Source: M3007 sp046160625 | GTDB lineage: Bacteria > Bacteroidota > Bacteroidia > Chitinophagales > Saprospiraceae | Direction of reading: 5' to 3' | NCBI GenBank assembly: GCA_046160625.1 | Contig: JBJXGZ010000098.1 | Coordinates: 32,808-96,807 of the forward strand | DNA: 64,000 nucleotides | Shown: positions 7,629 through 16,721 of the stretch, in pieces | Numbering within the stretch: position 1 is the stretch's first letter | How the letters are laid out: every line of letters begins with the position of its first letter | Position numbers and translations under genes: made by a program | Notes under the pieces: generated by a model | What the model was told of the DNA's origin: nothing | Seen by the model: the letters and a program-made list of their open reading frames with translations, nothing else | Databases searched by the model: none

Positions 7629-9197
7629 ATGAAAAGAAGAAGTTTTCTCCGCAATACAGGCCTCGCTGCTGCATGGGCGACATTCCAGCACCAAGGCTTT
7701 GCCATGAATACCATGGCACAAGTGCCCTTCCTCCGCGCTTTGGCAGAGGGAGGCAACCCGCAAGACCGCGTCCTGGTGCTCATCCAACTGAATGGAGGCA
7801 ACGACGGTCTCAATACATTCATTCCACTAGATCAGTACGACAACCTCGCGGCCAATCGCGCCAATGTGCTGATCAATGAAAACCAAATCCTCAGCCTGGA
7901 CGGCACGATCAAAAATGGCTTACATCCGAGTATGACTGCGCTGCGGGATATGTATAATGATGGCCTCGTGTCTGTGGTTCAAAACGTAGGATACCCCAAT
8001 CAGGACTATTCTCACTTCCGTTCAACAGACATTTGGATGTCCGGCTCAGATTCGGATCAATACCTCGAAACAGGTTGGGCTGGGCGTTATCTGCAAAGCC
8101 AACACCCACTGTATCCCGATGGTTATCCCAATCCTGACACTCCCGACCCACTTGCCATTCAAATCGGCCCTGTAGTATCGCTTGCACTTATGGGTACAAG
8201 CGTGCCGGTGGGCATGGGTATCGCCGACCCAACCGCCTTTTACCAGTTTGTCAATGACATTCCAGAGCCGGCGCCGAATACACCCTATGGTCAGGAATTG
8301 GAATTCATTCGTCTTGTGACGCAACAGGCGCAGGTATATTATCAAACAGTAAAAAATGCGGCCGAAAATGGCCAAAATTTGGCACAATACCCTGCGCAAA
8401 ACAATTTAGCAGACCAATTGCGCATTGTTGCACAATTGATTAGCGGCGGATTGAAAACCCCGATCTACATCGTTGAAATAGGAGGGTTTGACACCCATAG
8501 TGCACAGGTAGATGGCACATTTGGCAACGCAGAGGGCATGCATGCAAATCTATTGAGGACTGTGTCAGATGCCGTTGGGGCGTTCCAAAACGACCTGAAA
8601 CTATTAGGCATAGACGACCGCGTGGCAGGCATGACCTTTTCGGAATTTGGCCGCACCATCGGTTCCAACGCAAGTATTGGAACCGACCACGGAGCAGCCG
8701 CGCCCTTGTTTGTGTTTGGTAAGGAAGTCATACCCGGCATTATTGGCGACAATCCTGTCATACCAAGTACTCCATTGGTTTCTTATGACGTGGATATGCA
8801 GCACGATTTCCGTTCGATTTATGCCAGCGCGTTGAAAGACTGGTTTGGCATTGCCAACCCGGAGAGCATCCTCGGCCAACAATTCCCGATTTTGCCGATC
8901 TTTAAAGCTGGCCAGTCGGGCACTCAGGTGATTCACAAACCTGATGTAATGGATGTGGGCAATTACCCCAACCCGTTCCACGGAGCTACTACCTTCACGT
9001 TTACGAGCGAAGGCGGTTATGTGGTCATTTCGTTGTTGGATATGGGTGGGCGCGTGTTACAAACAGTGGCCGAAGGTTCCTATCCTTCAGGTACCCACCG
9101 CGTTACATACAACCGCAGCGACCTTCGTCCGGGCAATTACTTTTATCAGGTAAAAGTGAATGGCTCGACGGTGACAAAAATGCTCGTGATTATTTGA
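7629..9197 (+). CDS. DUF1501 family protein with T9SS sorting domain
   Basis: 522 residues from ATG 7629; a TTG two codons upstream is less likely. The N-terminus is a twin-arginine type leader (MKRRSFLRNTGLAAAWATF). The DUF1501 core shows VLVLIQLNGGNDGLNTFIP, HFRSTDIWMSGS, GGFDTHSAQ, MTFSEFGRT and TDHGAAAPLFVFG, related to the alkaline-phosphatase/sulfatase fold. The last 80 residues are a T9SS type A domain (NYPNPFHGATTFTF ... GNYFYQVKVNGSTVTKMLVI). It follows the DUF1800 gene by 114 bp and the two are probably co-expressed. Substrate unknown; extracellular location follows from the tail. Confidence 0.92.
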   Translation: MKRRSFLRNTGLAAAWATFQHQGFAMNTMAQVPFLRALAEGGNPQDRVLVLIQLNGGNDGLNTFIPLDQYDNLAANRANVLINENQILSLDGTIKNGLHPSMTALRDMYNDGLVSVVQNVGYPNQDYSHFRSTDIWMSGSDSDQYLETGWAGRYLQSQHPLYPDGYPNPDTPDPLAIQIGPVVSLALMGTSVPVGMGIADPTAFYQFVNDIPEPAPNTPYGQELEFIRLVTQQAQVYYQTVKNAAENGQNLAQYPAQNNLADQLRIVAQLISGGLKTPIYIVEIGGFDTHSAQVDGTFGNAEGMHANLLRTVSDAVGAFQNDLKLLGIDDRVAGMTFSEFGRTIGSNASIGTDHGAAAPLFVFGKEVIPGIIGDNPVIPSTPLVSYDVDMQHDFRSIYASALKDWFGIANPESILGQQFPILPIFKAGQSGTQVIHKPDVMDVGNYPNPFHGATTFTFTSEGGYVVISLLDMGGRVLQTVAEGSYPSGTHRVTYNRSDLRPGNYFYQVKVNGSTVTKMLVII

Positions 9198-9219
9198 TTT
9201 TCAATCATTTAAAAATTTT

Positions 9220-9257
9220 ACAGCCCTTTCCGCAAAGTTGTGGAAAGGGCTGTTTTA
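9220..9257 (+). terminator. Rho-independent terminator of the DUF1800-DUF1501 unit
   Basis: A perfect 12-bp stem, ACAGCCCTTTCC at 9220-9231 with its complement at 9242-9253, a 10-nt loop and a short T run. It lies 23 bp after the DUF1501 stop. Confidence 0.85.
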
Positions 9258-9341
9258 GGTTTTTTCAGCCACTTAATCGAGTGAAATCTACTGCATAAAC
9301 TTTGGATAAAATGGCTTACTAAAAAACGATTTGCCAATTTC

Positions 9342-9374
9342 TTGGTCATCCCCATTTGTCCTTGACTATCTTTG
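9342..9374 (+). promoter_or_regulatory. Bacteroidota-type promoter for accD
   Basis: TATCTTTG at 9367-9374 fits the TAnnTTTG -7 box of the phylum, with TTGG at 9342-9345 as a possible -33 element 21 bp away. It overlaps a TTG codon that would otherwise extend accD, which supports the ATG at 9417 as the true start. Confidence 0.65.
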
Positions 9375-9416
9375 CCCTCCCAAATCACTATCAATGGTCC
9401 ATCAAACTATCGTCTC

Positions 9417-10262
9417 ATGAGTTGGTACAAACGCCTGCGCGAGGGCATCACCACCGCCACCAAGTCTAAAAAAGATGTGCCGGAAGGCATCTGGTTCCAA
9501 TGCAAAAAATGCAAGGAAACCAGCACGACAAAACAACTCCACGACAACTTTTACAAATGCCCAAAGTGCGATTATCATACCCCCATCGGCTCGGAGGAAT
9601 ATTTCGAGATCCTCTTTGATAATCATGACTATATAACCTTACATGATGATCTCGTTTCGGTGGACTTCCTCAATTTCACCGACCTCAAGCCCTACGACAA
9701 ACGGCTCGAGGAAAGCCGCAAAAAAACGGGCCTGAACGACGCAATCGCGATCGGCGCAGGCAACGTGAATGGGCATAAACTTGTGGTAGCGGCCATGGAT
9801 TTCAAATTCATTGGCGGTTCCATGGGAGCGGTGGTAGGAGAGAAAATATCGCTTGCCATTGATCACTGTCTGGAGTTGAAAAGCCCATTGCTGATTATCT
9901 CCAGATCTGGCGGTGCGCGCATGATGGAGAGTGCGTTCTCACTGATGCAGATGGCAAAAACAAGCGCCAAACTTACCCTACTTGCAAAAGCCGGACTCCC
10001 TTATTTTTCGCTCATGACCGACCCAACTACAGGTGGCGTAACGGCTTCTTTCGCCATGCTCGGCGATATTCATTTGGCTGAACCGGACGCGCTTATAGGC
10101 TTTGCCGGCCCCAGGGTCATCCGTGAAACCATCAAACGAGACTTGCCAGAGGGCTTCCAGACTTCAGATTTTTTGCTGGAAAGCGGTTTTATGGATTTGG
10201 TCGTCAATCGCAAAGACCTGAAGGAAACGATGAGCGATTTGCTTGCGTTTTTTGACAAATGA
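9417..10262 (+). CDS. accD: Acetyl-CoA carboxylase carboxyltransferase subunit beta
   Basis: 281 residues from ATG 9417 (MSWYKRLREGITT). A four-cysteine zinc ribbon (CKKC and CPKC, about residues 28-50) is followed by the crotonase-fold carboxyltransferase domain with GGSMGAVVGEK, SGGARMMESAFSLMQMAKT, TDPTTGGVTASFAMLGD and GFAGPRVIRETI. With AccA it moves the carboxyl group from carboxybiotin to acetyl-CoA, the committed step of fatty acid synthesis, in the cytoplasm. The length is normal for the family. Its stop overlaps the start of a GNAT gene by 4 bp (ATGA), so the two are co-translated. Confidence 0.97.
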   Translation: MSWYKRLREGITTATKSKKDVPEGIWFQCKKCKETSTTKQLHDNFYKCPKCDYHTPIGSEEYFEILFDNHDYITLHDDLVSVDFLNFTDLKPYDKRLEESRKKTGLNDAIAIGAGNVNGHKLVVAAMDFKFIGGSMGAVVGEKISLAIDHCLELKSPLLIISRSGGARMMESAFSLMQMAKTSAKLTLLAKAGLPYFSLMTDPTTGGVTASFAMLGDIHLAEPDALIGFAGPRVIRETIKRDLPEGFQTSDFLLESGFMDLVVNRKDLKETMSDLLAFFDK

Positions 10263-10777
10263 TCATTTTTGAAACCACTCGCCTTAAGGTGCGACCGCTC
10301 ACGGATTCAGATTTCAACAGCGTTTATCGCTTGTTGAGCGATCCCGAAACGATGCGCTATATCCGGGCGCCTTTTACTGAAGAACAGCAGGCACGCGACC
10401 GAATGGCGCTTTGGGCTGATTATGCTGAAAAATGCCCCGGACTTGGCACATTTGTAATGGAAATGAAGGATTCTGGCGTGTTTGCTGGTTTTTGTGTAGC
10501 GAGACAAGTGGGATATGATCCTTCCAGCCAGGAATATGAGATTGGGTATATTCTCGCGCCAGAATACAGGGGGAAAGGTCTGGCGAGCGAATTGGTGCCG
10601 CCATTAAACCAATACTGTTTCGGACAATCGCCCGCTCAGCATTTGGTGGCGTTTACGCATCCTGAAAATGTCGTTTCTCAACGGGTCTTGATAAAAAGCG
10701 GATTTAATTATATCGGACTTAGAGAAACATCCGATGGCACGAGTGCGGAGTTTTGGCTGGAACGGAACGCCTTGTAA
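10259..10777 (+). CDS. GNAT family N-acetyltransferase (RimJ/RimL type)
   Basis: 172 residues beginning FETTRLKVRPLTDSDF, the usual start of RimJ/RimL-like acetyltransferases. The acetyl-CoA binding motif A is EIGYILAPEYRGKGLASEL, and a late NVVSQRVLIKSGFNYIG strand follows. It transfers acetyl from acetyl-CoA to an amine; the substrate is not evident. It overlaps accD by 4 bp. Family assignment is firm, function is open. Confidence 0.9.
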   Translation: MIIFETTRLKVRPLTDSDFNSVYRLLSDPETMRYIRAPFTEEQQARDRMALWADYAEKCPGLGTFVMEMKDSGVFAGFCVARQVGYDPSSQEYEIGYILAPEYRGKGLASELVPPLNQYCFGQSPAQHLVAFTHPENVVSQRVLIKSGFNYIGLRETSDGTSAEFWLERNAL

Positions 10778-10801
10778 ATACCTACCTTCGCGCCCCAATT
10801 T

Positions 10802-11788
10802 ATGAGCAACCTCTCTCACCTTCTTGTTGCATACCGCAAGCACCCGGCAGTGCTGAAAATCGCCCAAAACCTTGAAAGTCAAGCAACTGCGGCGCGTATT
10901 AAACTTACCGGACTTGTAGGGGCGCAGGAATCTTTTGTGATAGCCGCCATAGCCAATGGTCAAGGTTCAAGCGTCAAAAACTGCCATCTTTTTGTTGCCA
11001 ATTCAAAAGAGGAGGCGGCATATCGCCAAAATGATCTCGAAGGACTCTTGGCCGGTCAAGCAGTCTATTTATTTCCCGATTCGTTCAAGCGCCCGGCATT
11101 TTTCGACGACCTGAACCCCACCCAGATGCTGCAACGTTCAGAGGTAATCAGCAAAATGACCGCCTCCCCACTTGAAGTGGGCCAGGGGGAGGGCATAATT
11201 GTGACTTATCCCGAAGCCTTATTCGAAAAAGTGGTGAAACCAGAAGTGCTCAATAAAAGCCGGATTGAGGTAAAAAAAGGTGAAAAACTCGATGCTGATT
11301 TTGTGATTCAAGTGCTGGTGGAATATGGCTTCGAGCGCGCCGACTTCGTTTTTGAACCGGGTCAATTCTCTATACGTGGCGGTATTATTGACCTATTTTC
11401 TTTTGGCAACGAACTGCCTTATCGGATCGAACTCTTTGACGATGAGGTAGATACCATCCGTACTTTTGATCCAACCACACAGCTCTCGCAGCGCAATCTC
11501 TCTTCGCTAAGCATCGTGCCAAACCTAAGCACACGGTTTAGGCAAGACCAAAAAGTGTCACTATTCCAAATTTTGCCCCTCAATACGGTCATTTGGGTAA
11601 AAGACTATCAATTCCTCCTCGACCGATTGCAATATTGTTTCGAGCGGGCCGAACAATTCGCTTCCAAACTTACGGCTTTGGACTCGGCAGATTTGCGGGA
11701 AATATTTCGCGATCGGGCATTTCTGTACCCCGGAGAAGTGACAGAGAATATTGCTGAGCGGGCGATTATTTATCTGGATGGGAACTGA
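10802..11788 (+). pseudogene. mfd: Truncated transcription-repair coupling factor (Mfd N-terminal part only)
   Basis: 328 residues matching the N-terminal UvrB-like region of Mfd: HLFVANSKEEAAYRQNDLE, VYLFPDSFKRPAFFDDLN, IVTYPEALFEKVV, LVEYGFERADFVFEPGQFS, RGGIIDLFSFGNELPYRIE and a TIRTFDPTTQLS stretch. Full Mfd is about 1100 residues; the RNA-polymerase interaction domain and the DNA translocase motifs are absent and appear in no frame downstream. The frame ends at a TGA and 2 bp later an inverted repeat begins (11790). It is a truncated gene or an assembly/recombination join. The start ATG is preceded by a TACCTTCG box (10783-10790) like the phylum promoter. Confidence 0.82.
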
Positions 11789-11789
11789 A

Positions 11790-11870
11790 GTAGTTGGCAG
11801 TGGCAGTAGGCACCGCAATGACCCTGCCACTGTCAACTACTACTGCCTGCTTGCAACTGCCTACTGCCAC
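11790..11870. repeat. Intergenic compound hairpin at the broken end of mfd
   Basis: GTAGTTGGCAGTGGCAG (11790-11806) pairs with 11824-11840 with one mismatch; a second copy of the CAGTGGCAGTAGG unit pairs with 11860-11870. The arms are built from short related units. It lies between the truncated mfd and a convergent T9SS gene. Confidence 0.75.
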
Positions 11871-12913
11871 TAAATCTTAACCAACATCTTCGTTGCTTGC
11901 CCCGTGGCAGTTTCTAGTTTGCAGAAATAGACACCCCTTGCAAACCCTTGCATATCAAGATGGATTTGCCCCTCAGCCCGACTGTTGAAATTTCTTTCAA
12001 AAACAATTTTGCCGGATTGATCCACAACACTTAAACGTCCTTCCATCGGCGTTTGGGTTCTCCAGTTCACGAAAGCAAAATCGTGGACGGGGTTGGGCAA
12101 AATGTTGAAATGAAGAAGGTTGGAAAGCGTATAAGTTGCAGACACTTTAGTATTGGTAACCAAAATGTCATCCACTTGTAATTGGAAATCGTCGTAGGAA
12201 TCGTGTAGGAACGCGATGTAAATGGTTTGATCCGCATAGGCAGCAAGGCTCAGGCTGTGAGGTTCCAGTTTGCCGTGGTAAAAATCCCCAAGTGGTTCAG
12301 TATCAATAAAAAAATAGGCCGTATCAGTATAGCCATTAGCGTGTATATAGCCGGGTGAAAAAATGTAGTCGTCAATTTCAAGCGAACCAGCTGGATCTGA
12401 GTGGACAACCATTTGTGCTGCCATGAACAGCGTATCGTTGAATGCTGCGGGAAAGTTTGTGCTGGTAGAGGCGAGCACTTTGTATCCGTCCATAAAACCC
12501 GGGCCATAGTACGAAAGCGATCGCCAGCAAAGCCAGTATGAACTGTCAGGAATATACACCGGGCTGGTTATCAGCCAGTTTTTGTTTTGTGGGGTATTAT
12601 GATCTAGGAAAGAGCAGCTGGTAAAGGCCGAGTTTTCGGTCATATTTGGGTCCACGAAGCCAAGGTCGCTTTCCCAATACCAGCCTTTTGGCGTAGGAAA
12701 GCCATTGCTAACGCAGCGGCCTATTTTATTGTCTTGATCGTAATTCACCCAAAGGAGGTCGTTGCCGGTTGGCGATGTAAGCATGGTGTCGGCGGGGTCA
12801 AAAGTTCCTTCAAACGTATGCTGCAAAAGGGTGTCTGGTGCAGGGTCGTTCGCTTGTCCAAATAGTGGATGGAACAGGAAAATGATAGCGAAAATTGTAC
12901 AGAAAATTTTCAT
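11870..12913 (-). CDS. Secreted choice-of-anchor J-like protein with T9SS sorting domain
   Basis: 347 residues from the ATG at 12913, which opens a clear signal peptide (MKIFCTIFAIIFLFHPLFGQ); the frame is open further upstream but that part has no leader. A jelly-roll-like domain with NWLITSPVYIPDSSYWLCW and a late QLQVDDILV strand resembles the choice-of-anchor J family of adhesion/carbohydrate-binding modules. The last 75 residues are a T9SS type A domain (NILPNPVHDFAFVNW ... GVYFCKLETATGQATKMLV). Likely cell-surface or secreted; ligand unknown. The stop lies within the hairpin region next to mfd. Confidence 0.85.
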   Translation of the reverse strand: MKIFCTIFAIIFLFHPLFGQANDPAPDTLLQHTFEGTFDPADTMLTSPTGNDLLWVNYDQDNKIGRCVSNGFPTPKGWYWESDLGFVDPNMTENSAFTSCSFLDHNTPQNKNWLITSPVYIPDSSYWLCWRSLSYYGPGFMDGYKVLASTSTNFPAAFNDTLFMAAQMVVHSDPAGSLEIDDYIFSPGYIHANGYTDTAYFFIDTEPLGDFYHGKLEPHSLSLAAYADQTIYIAFLHDSYDDFQLQVDDILVTNTKVSATYTLSNLLHFNILPNPVHDFAFVNWRTQTPMEGRLSVVDQSGKIVFERNFNSRAEGQIHLDMQGFARGVYFCKLETATGQATKMLVKI

Positions 12914-12971
12914 GGCAACAGATTTAAAGAAGAAAAGTAATTGTGTATACTTGTCAGACGTAGTACCAATG

Positions 12972-13946
12972 CTACATGTTGGTATTTGCCAGTTCTTTTT
13001 CCAGGCGGGCGCGATTAACGGGCACCACTCCCGGCGATTCACACACTTGTCCGCCTGCCATATTGGAAAGCAACGCTACTGTTTCCAAATCCAATCCTGC
13101 TCCCAGTCCCATCGCTGCAATGCTAATCACCGTGTCGCCAGCACCACTTACATCGGATATATTTCGAGGCGTGGTGGGGAAGCATTTGCCATCCGTTCCG
13201 CCATCCAAAAATAATCCTTTTTCCGAAAGTGTGAGCATTGTAAACTGATTGTCCAATTTTTCCCGCAGGAAATCAGATGCTTTTTGCAAGGATTCTAAGT
13301 CGGGTGTTACGGAAAACGGGGTGCTTTCGCGCACTTCTTTCAAATTGGGTTTGAATAAATCAACCCCTTTATAAGCAAAAAAATTGGCTTTTTTAGGATC
13401 AACCGCCGTGAAAACCCCTTTTTGTTTTGCGCCGTCCAGGATTCTTTTGATCACCCATTCTGTCAACACGCCCTTGTTGTAATCTTGCAAAATAATGACT
13501 TTAATAGGCTCTTGACCAATGATGGACATGACTTTGTCACATAATTTGCCTGCTTCCTCCTGGTCTATGTCGTGGGTGTCCTCGCGATCAATCCGGAGCA
13601 TTTGCTGATGGTTGCCGAGGATACGGGTTTTGACGGTGGTTCGTCGTGTTGAAGACTTCAGAATTCCAATTTGAGGGAGATTATGAGCAGCAAGTTTTTC
13701 CAAAAACTTTTCCCCATCCTCGTCGTCACCGATAATGCTGCACAAAAAAGCGCGACTACCCAATGCTTGCACATTCAGTGCAACGTTTGCCGCCCCGCCG
13801 AGTCGGTCTTCTGTCCCCTTTTCCAATACCACTGGCACCGGTGCTTCGGGGGAAATACGGCTTACCGAACCCCTCAAATAGCGGTCAATCATCACATCCC
13901 CTACGATGAGAACATCTCGATTTTCAATTTTTTGTAGTATGCTCAT
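12972..13946 (-). CDS. D-glycero-beta-D-manno-heptose-7-phosphate kinase (RfaE1/HldA-like)
   Basis: 324 residues from the ATG at 13946 (MSILQKIENRDVLIVGDVM). It is a PfkB/ribokinase-fold kinase with the opening VLIVGDVMIDRYLRGSVSRISPEAPVPV, GGAANVALNVQALG, and the DVSGAGDTVISIAAMGL anion-hole signature carrying the catalytic Asp. The SRISPEAPVPV phrase is characteristic of the kinase half of HldE. It phosphorylates heptose-7-phosphate at C1 on the way to ADP-heptose for LPS. No nucleotidyltransferase half is fused. The 8 upstream codons lie in a TTTTGGA-rich repeat and are unlikely to be translated. Confidence 0.9.
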   Translation of the reverse strand: MSILQKIENRDVLIVGDVMIDRYLRGSVSRISPEAPVPVVLEKGTEDRLGGAANVALNVQALGSRAFLCSIIGDDEDGEKFLEKLAAHNLPQIGILKSSTRRTTVKTRILGNHQQMLRIDREDTHDIDQEEAGKLCDKVMSIIGQEPIKVIILQDYNKGVLTEWVIKRILDGAKQKGVFTAVDPKKANFFAYKGVDLFKPNLKEVRESTPFSVTPDLESLQKASDFLREKLDNQFTMLTLSEKGLFLDGGTDGKCFPTTPRNISDVSGAGDTVISIAAMGLGAGLDLETVALLSNMAGGQVCESPGVVPVNRARLEKELANTNM

Positions 13947-13964
13947 TTTTGGATTTTGGATTTT

Positions 13965-14015
13965 GGACATTGGACGTTAGACCTAAGCGGGTGGCAAGTC
14001 TAACAGTCCAATGTC
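13965..14015. repeat. Intergenic compound hairpin
   Basis: GGACATTGGACGTTAGAC (13965-13982) pairs with 13998-14015 with a single inserted base. The left arm continues outward into tandem TTTTGGA units. It lies between two same-strand genes (MBL hydrolase and heptose kinase). Confidence 0.75.
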
Positions 14016-14021
14016 CAAAGT

Positions 14022-14930
14022 CTAATTATTTTTTTTCTTCCAATAACGCATCAATCCAGCGACCGACATAAAGGCAGGGTTGGCTGCTTCATAACGCGCT
14101 AAATCTTCTTTTGCCACGCCGGCGGCAATGAGTTCGGCATTGACAAAGGATTGAAAAGCAGGTACAATGGTCTCAAGGGCAGTATTCGCTTCCGCGTGTG
14201 GACGCATCCAATCGGCCCATTTAATCAAGCGTTTTTCGAGCGCATCTAGGTGGGCGATTTTGTCGCCAATTTCTCCAAAATGGGTCAGAAAGAATCTTTC
14301 TGAGGGTAAATCGCGCATCAATTGGATCGAGGCCAGCCAATCTTCTACCTGAATATCCGGCGGCGGGCACGGCGGCATCACGGGGCCTTCACCCATGCGA
14401 ACCCCGGCTACATCCCCTGTGAAAAGTACCAGTTCCTTTGATTGCATGGAACTGCTTACTTCCCAGGCAATGTGGTGTACCGCATGGCCCGGTGTGTACC
14501 AGGATTTGAAACTAAGCCCAATAGCTTCGATGATTTCGCCATTCTCCGGTGCATATAGTTGATTTTCAGGGACAGGCCGCATCTTGCCCCAGAGCCTATC
14601 CATTTCATCGCCATAGATCATCCGGGCTGAAGAGTAGAGTTTTTCGGGTTGGGCGAGATGAGGCAATCCTTTGGGGTGAACGTAAATTTTCGCGCCTTGT
14701 TCGGCAAATGCCCAGGCAGCTCCCGCGTGGTCAAAATGAATGTGCGACAGAAAAACGTGTTGAATATCAGCCATTTTCCAACTGTATTCGGCGAGGGCTA
14801 TTTGCAAATGGGGTAGGGTAGAGGCTGGGCCACATTCCACCAAAGCAAGCCCATCCCGGCTTTCTAGGACAAAAACTGCGATAGATTTTTCGATCCCCAG
14901 GAATTGCAGGTCGAGGGTGTGAATTTTCAT
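14022..14930 (-). CDS. MBL-fold metallo-hydrolase
   Basis: 302 residues from the ATG at 14930 (MKIHTLDLQFLGIEKSIAVFV). The metallo-beta-lactamase signature is HVFLSHIHFDHAGAAW, followed by WYTPGHAVHHIAWEV and LFTGDVAGVRMGEG as later metal-ligand regions. It is a cytoplasmic hydrolase by the lack of a signal peptide. C-terminal to the core is a helical region of about 100 residues. The substrate cannot be told from sequence. The gene is followed by the heptose kinase on the same strand after a repeat. Confidence 0.88.
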   Translation of the reverse strand: MKIHTLDLQFLGIEKSIAVFVLESRDGLALVECGPASTLPHLQIALAEYSWKMADIQHVFLSHIHFDHAGAAWAFAEQGAKIYVHPKGLPHLAQPEKLYSSARMIYGDEMDRLWGKMRPVPENQLYAPENGEIIEAIGLSFKSWYTPGHAVHHIAWEVSSSMQSKELVLFTGDVAGVRMGEGPVMPPCPPPDIQVEDWLASIQLMRDLPSERFFLTHFGEIGDKIAHLDALEKRLIKWADWMRPHAEANTALETIVPAFQSFVNAELIAAGVAKEDLARYEAANPAFMSVAGLMRYWKKKNN

Positions 14931-15107
14931 TCGGCGAAGGTAGTGAGGTGCAGAAACAAATCGCCAAATCCTCACATCCGCAAACCATCAAATCCACAAG
15001 TCATTTAGTATTTTGTATAACCAAGTACCTTGTTTATCGAAAATAGAATTCATTTGTGTGCGTTTAGCATTTGCTTTGCCAACTGCTACTGAAACAAAAC
15101 ATCTTCT

Positions 15108-16223
15108 ATGAAAAATATCCAAGACTTTTTCCTCTTTTGCTCCGGCGTGGAGTCCAGTGTACTGGAAAAATGCTCCACTGACCGAAACAAATATGCTGGG
15201 ATCGGCGCTACCGTATTTTTTACGGGTGTACTTGCTTTCTTTTCTTCTGGATACGCGCTTTTCACCGTTTTTGACTCCTACTGGCTCGCCGGGGCATTTG
15301 GGTTGGTATGGGGATTGATGATCTTCAATCTTGATCGTTATATCGTGATGAGCATGAAGAGCAATGGAAAATGGTGGCGTGATTTTTTTGTGGCATTTCC
15401 ACGTTTGGTTATGGCTGTATTGTTGGCGCTGGTAATTTCAAAGCCTTTGGAACTGAAAATCTTTGAAAAAGAAATCCGAGCAGAGATGGTGCAAATGGAG
15501 CAAGAAGTGTTCAAACAACAGGAAGACCTTGTGAAATTGCGGTATCAAACACAGATTGATGAATTGCGCGGACAAGCCGAAATCCTCAAATCAGAGATTT
15601 TTGCCAAAACCGCCTATCGCGATTCGCTCGCCACAATCGCTGTGCAAGAAGCCGATGGCACAGGTGGTTCGCGCAAGAAAAACCTCGGCCCAATCTACCG
15701 CGCCAAAAAGGACGCCGCCGACCAGGCGCAGGCAGAACTCAAGGCTTTAATGCTTGAAAACCAACCCTTGGTACGTGAAAAAGAACTGGCCGCGCAACAA
15801 TTTGAAGCAGCTGCGCAGACGGATATAGCCCAACTTGAACGCAGCCGCTACGACGGCCTTGCGGCACGATTGGACGCGCTTTCGAGGCTCGCGGGCCGAA
15901 GTCTTGCCATTTTTTGGGCCAGTATTTTTATCACATTGCTTTTTATCGCAGTTGAAACTGCCCCCATTTTGGTAAAACTGATTTCGTACAGAAGCCCTTA
16001 TGATTTTGTGCTGCACCAACAGGAACACGTTTTTGAAATGGCAAACCTGGAACAAACCACCCTGTTGAGCAACAGCGTAAAAAACAATCTCAAGGTTGAT
16101 ACGGAAATAGGCGTCCATCGCGCCAATGCCACGGTGGAAAAGGAAAAGGCCATCATTGACCAAAAACTAAAGGACACGCTGGAGAGCTTGAAGAACAGGT
16201 CGTTTGATTGGAGCACGGAATGA
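15108..16223 (+). CDS. DUF4407 membrane protein
   Basis: 371 residues. Two N-terminal membrane helices (GIGATVFFTGVLAFFSSGYA, LAGAFGLVWGLMIFNLDRYIV) and a third (FPRLVMAVLLALVISKPLEL) precede a long charged coiled coil (about 125-250, rich in E/Q/A/K), then a fourth helix (FWASIFITLLFIAVETAPILVK) and a soluble tail. The order and the FNLDRYIV and SKPLELKIFEKEI phrases are typical of DUF4407. The function of the family is not known. It stands alone, with a convergent histone-like gene downstream. Confidence 0.88.
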   Translation: MKNIQDFFLFCSGVESSVLEKCSTDRNKYAGIGATVFFTGVLAFFSSGYALFTVFDSYWLAGAFGLVWGLMIFNLDRYIVMSMKSNGKWWRDFFVAFPRLVMAVLLALVISKPLELKIFEKEIRAEMVQMEQEVFKQQEDLVKLRYQTQIDELRGQAEILKSEIFAKTAYRDSLATIAVQEADGTGGSRKKNLGPIYRAKKDAADQAQAELKALMLENQPLVREKELAAQQFEAAAQTDIAQLERSRYDGLAARLDALSRLAGRSLAIFWASIFITLLFIAVETAPILVKLISYRSPYDFVLHQQEHVFEMANLEQTTLLSNSVKNNLKVDTEIGVHRANATVEKEKAIIDQKLKDTLESLKNRSFDWSTE

Positions 16224-16229
16224 AATGAG

Positions 16230-16307
16230 TTTGGGGATTTGGGGATTTGGTTATTTGGACTCCCGAGCTCGGTCACTCGAATCACCAAATCAACATATCC
16301 TCAAATT
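16230..16307. repeat. Intergenic compound hairpin (imperfect)
   Basis: The left arm (16230-16256, tandem TTTGGGGA units) pairs with the right arm (16281-16307) at most positions. A central CCGAGCTCGG palindrome sits in the loop. It lies just after DUF4407. Confidence 0.55.
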
Positions 16308-16309
16308 AC

Positions 16310-16364
16310 CACAAAAAAAAACACCTGTAACGCCAGAAGGCATTGCAGGTGTTTGATTTTTTTC
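16310..16364. terminator. Bidirectional terminator between DUF4407 and the histone-like gene
   Basis: An 11-bp stem (AACACCTGTAA at 16320-16330 with TTGCAGGTGTT at 16343-16353, one G-U pair) is flanked by an A run on the left and a T run on the right. It can therefore end transcription from both convergent genes. Confidence 0.85.
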
Positions 16365-16373
16365 GCAGGGAAA

Positions 16374-16559
16374 TTACTTCGCTGCGCGCTTAGTTTTGGT
16401 GTCCAGAACGTTTTTGCGGAGATCAGTAGCCAATGCCTTCAGTTCTTGCATTGCTTTCCGTACGCGAGCGCCAGCAGCGTTGTTGCCGCCGTAGAATTTG
16501 GTCACGTCTCCTTCGATTTCGGCGACCTTTGATTTGATGTCGTTAAAAATTTTGCTCAT
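16374..16559 (-). CDS. Histone H1-like DNA-binding protein (Hc1 family)
   Basis: 61 residues: an N-terminal helix (SKIFNDIKSKVAEIEGDVTKFY), a GNNAAGARVRKAMQELK segment and a basic tail (TKTKRAAK). It matches the short Hc1/H1-like proteins common in Bacteroidota, where the AxGxRVRKxMQxLK stretch is the family mark. It should bind and compact DNA. The gene is monocistronic with its own terminator. Confidence 0.88.
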   Translation of the reverse strand: MSKIFNDIKSKVAEIEGDVTKFYGGNNAAGARVRKAMQELKALATDLRKNVLDTKTKRAAK

Positions 16560-16721
16560 GATTTTGAATGGTAAAAAGTTAGCAAATAAGGCTGTAAAAG
16601 TATGCTTTTATGCCAACTTCCAAACCATAGACGCATTTTTGAAAAAAAATCGTGTCAACATTTACAAACAAACTGGCTGACTGAAACACCGAACCAATTG
16701 GAAGCCAATAGAATAGGAGCG

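Noticed and set aside
9372..9416. Upstream TTG start adding 15 codons to accD
   Set aside because: The TTG lies in the TATCTTTG promoter box and the family begins at MSWYKRL.
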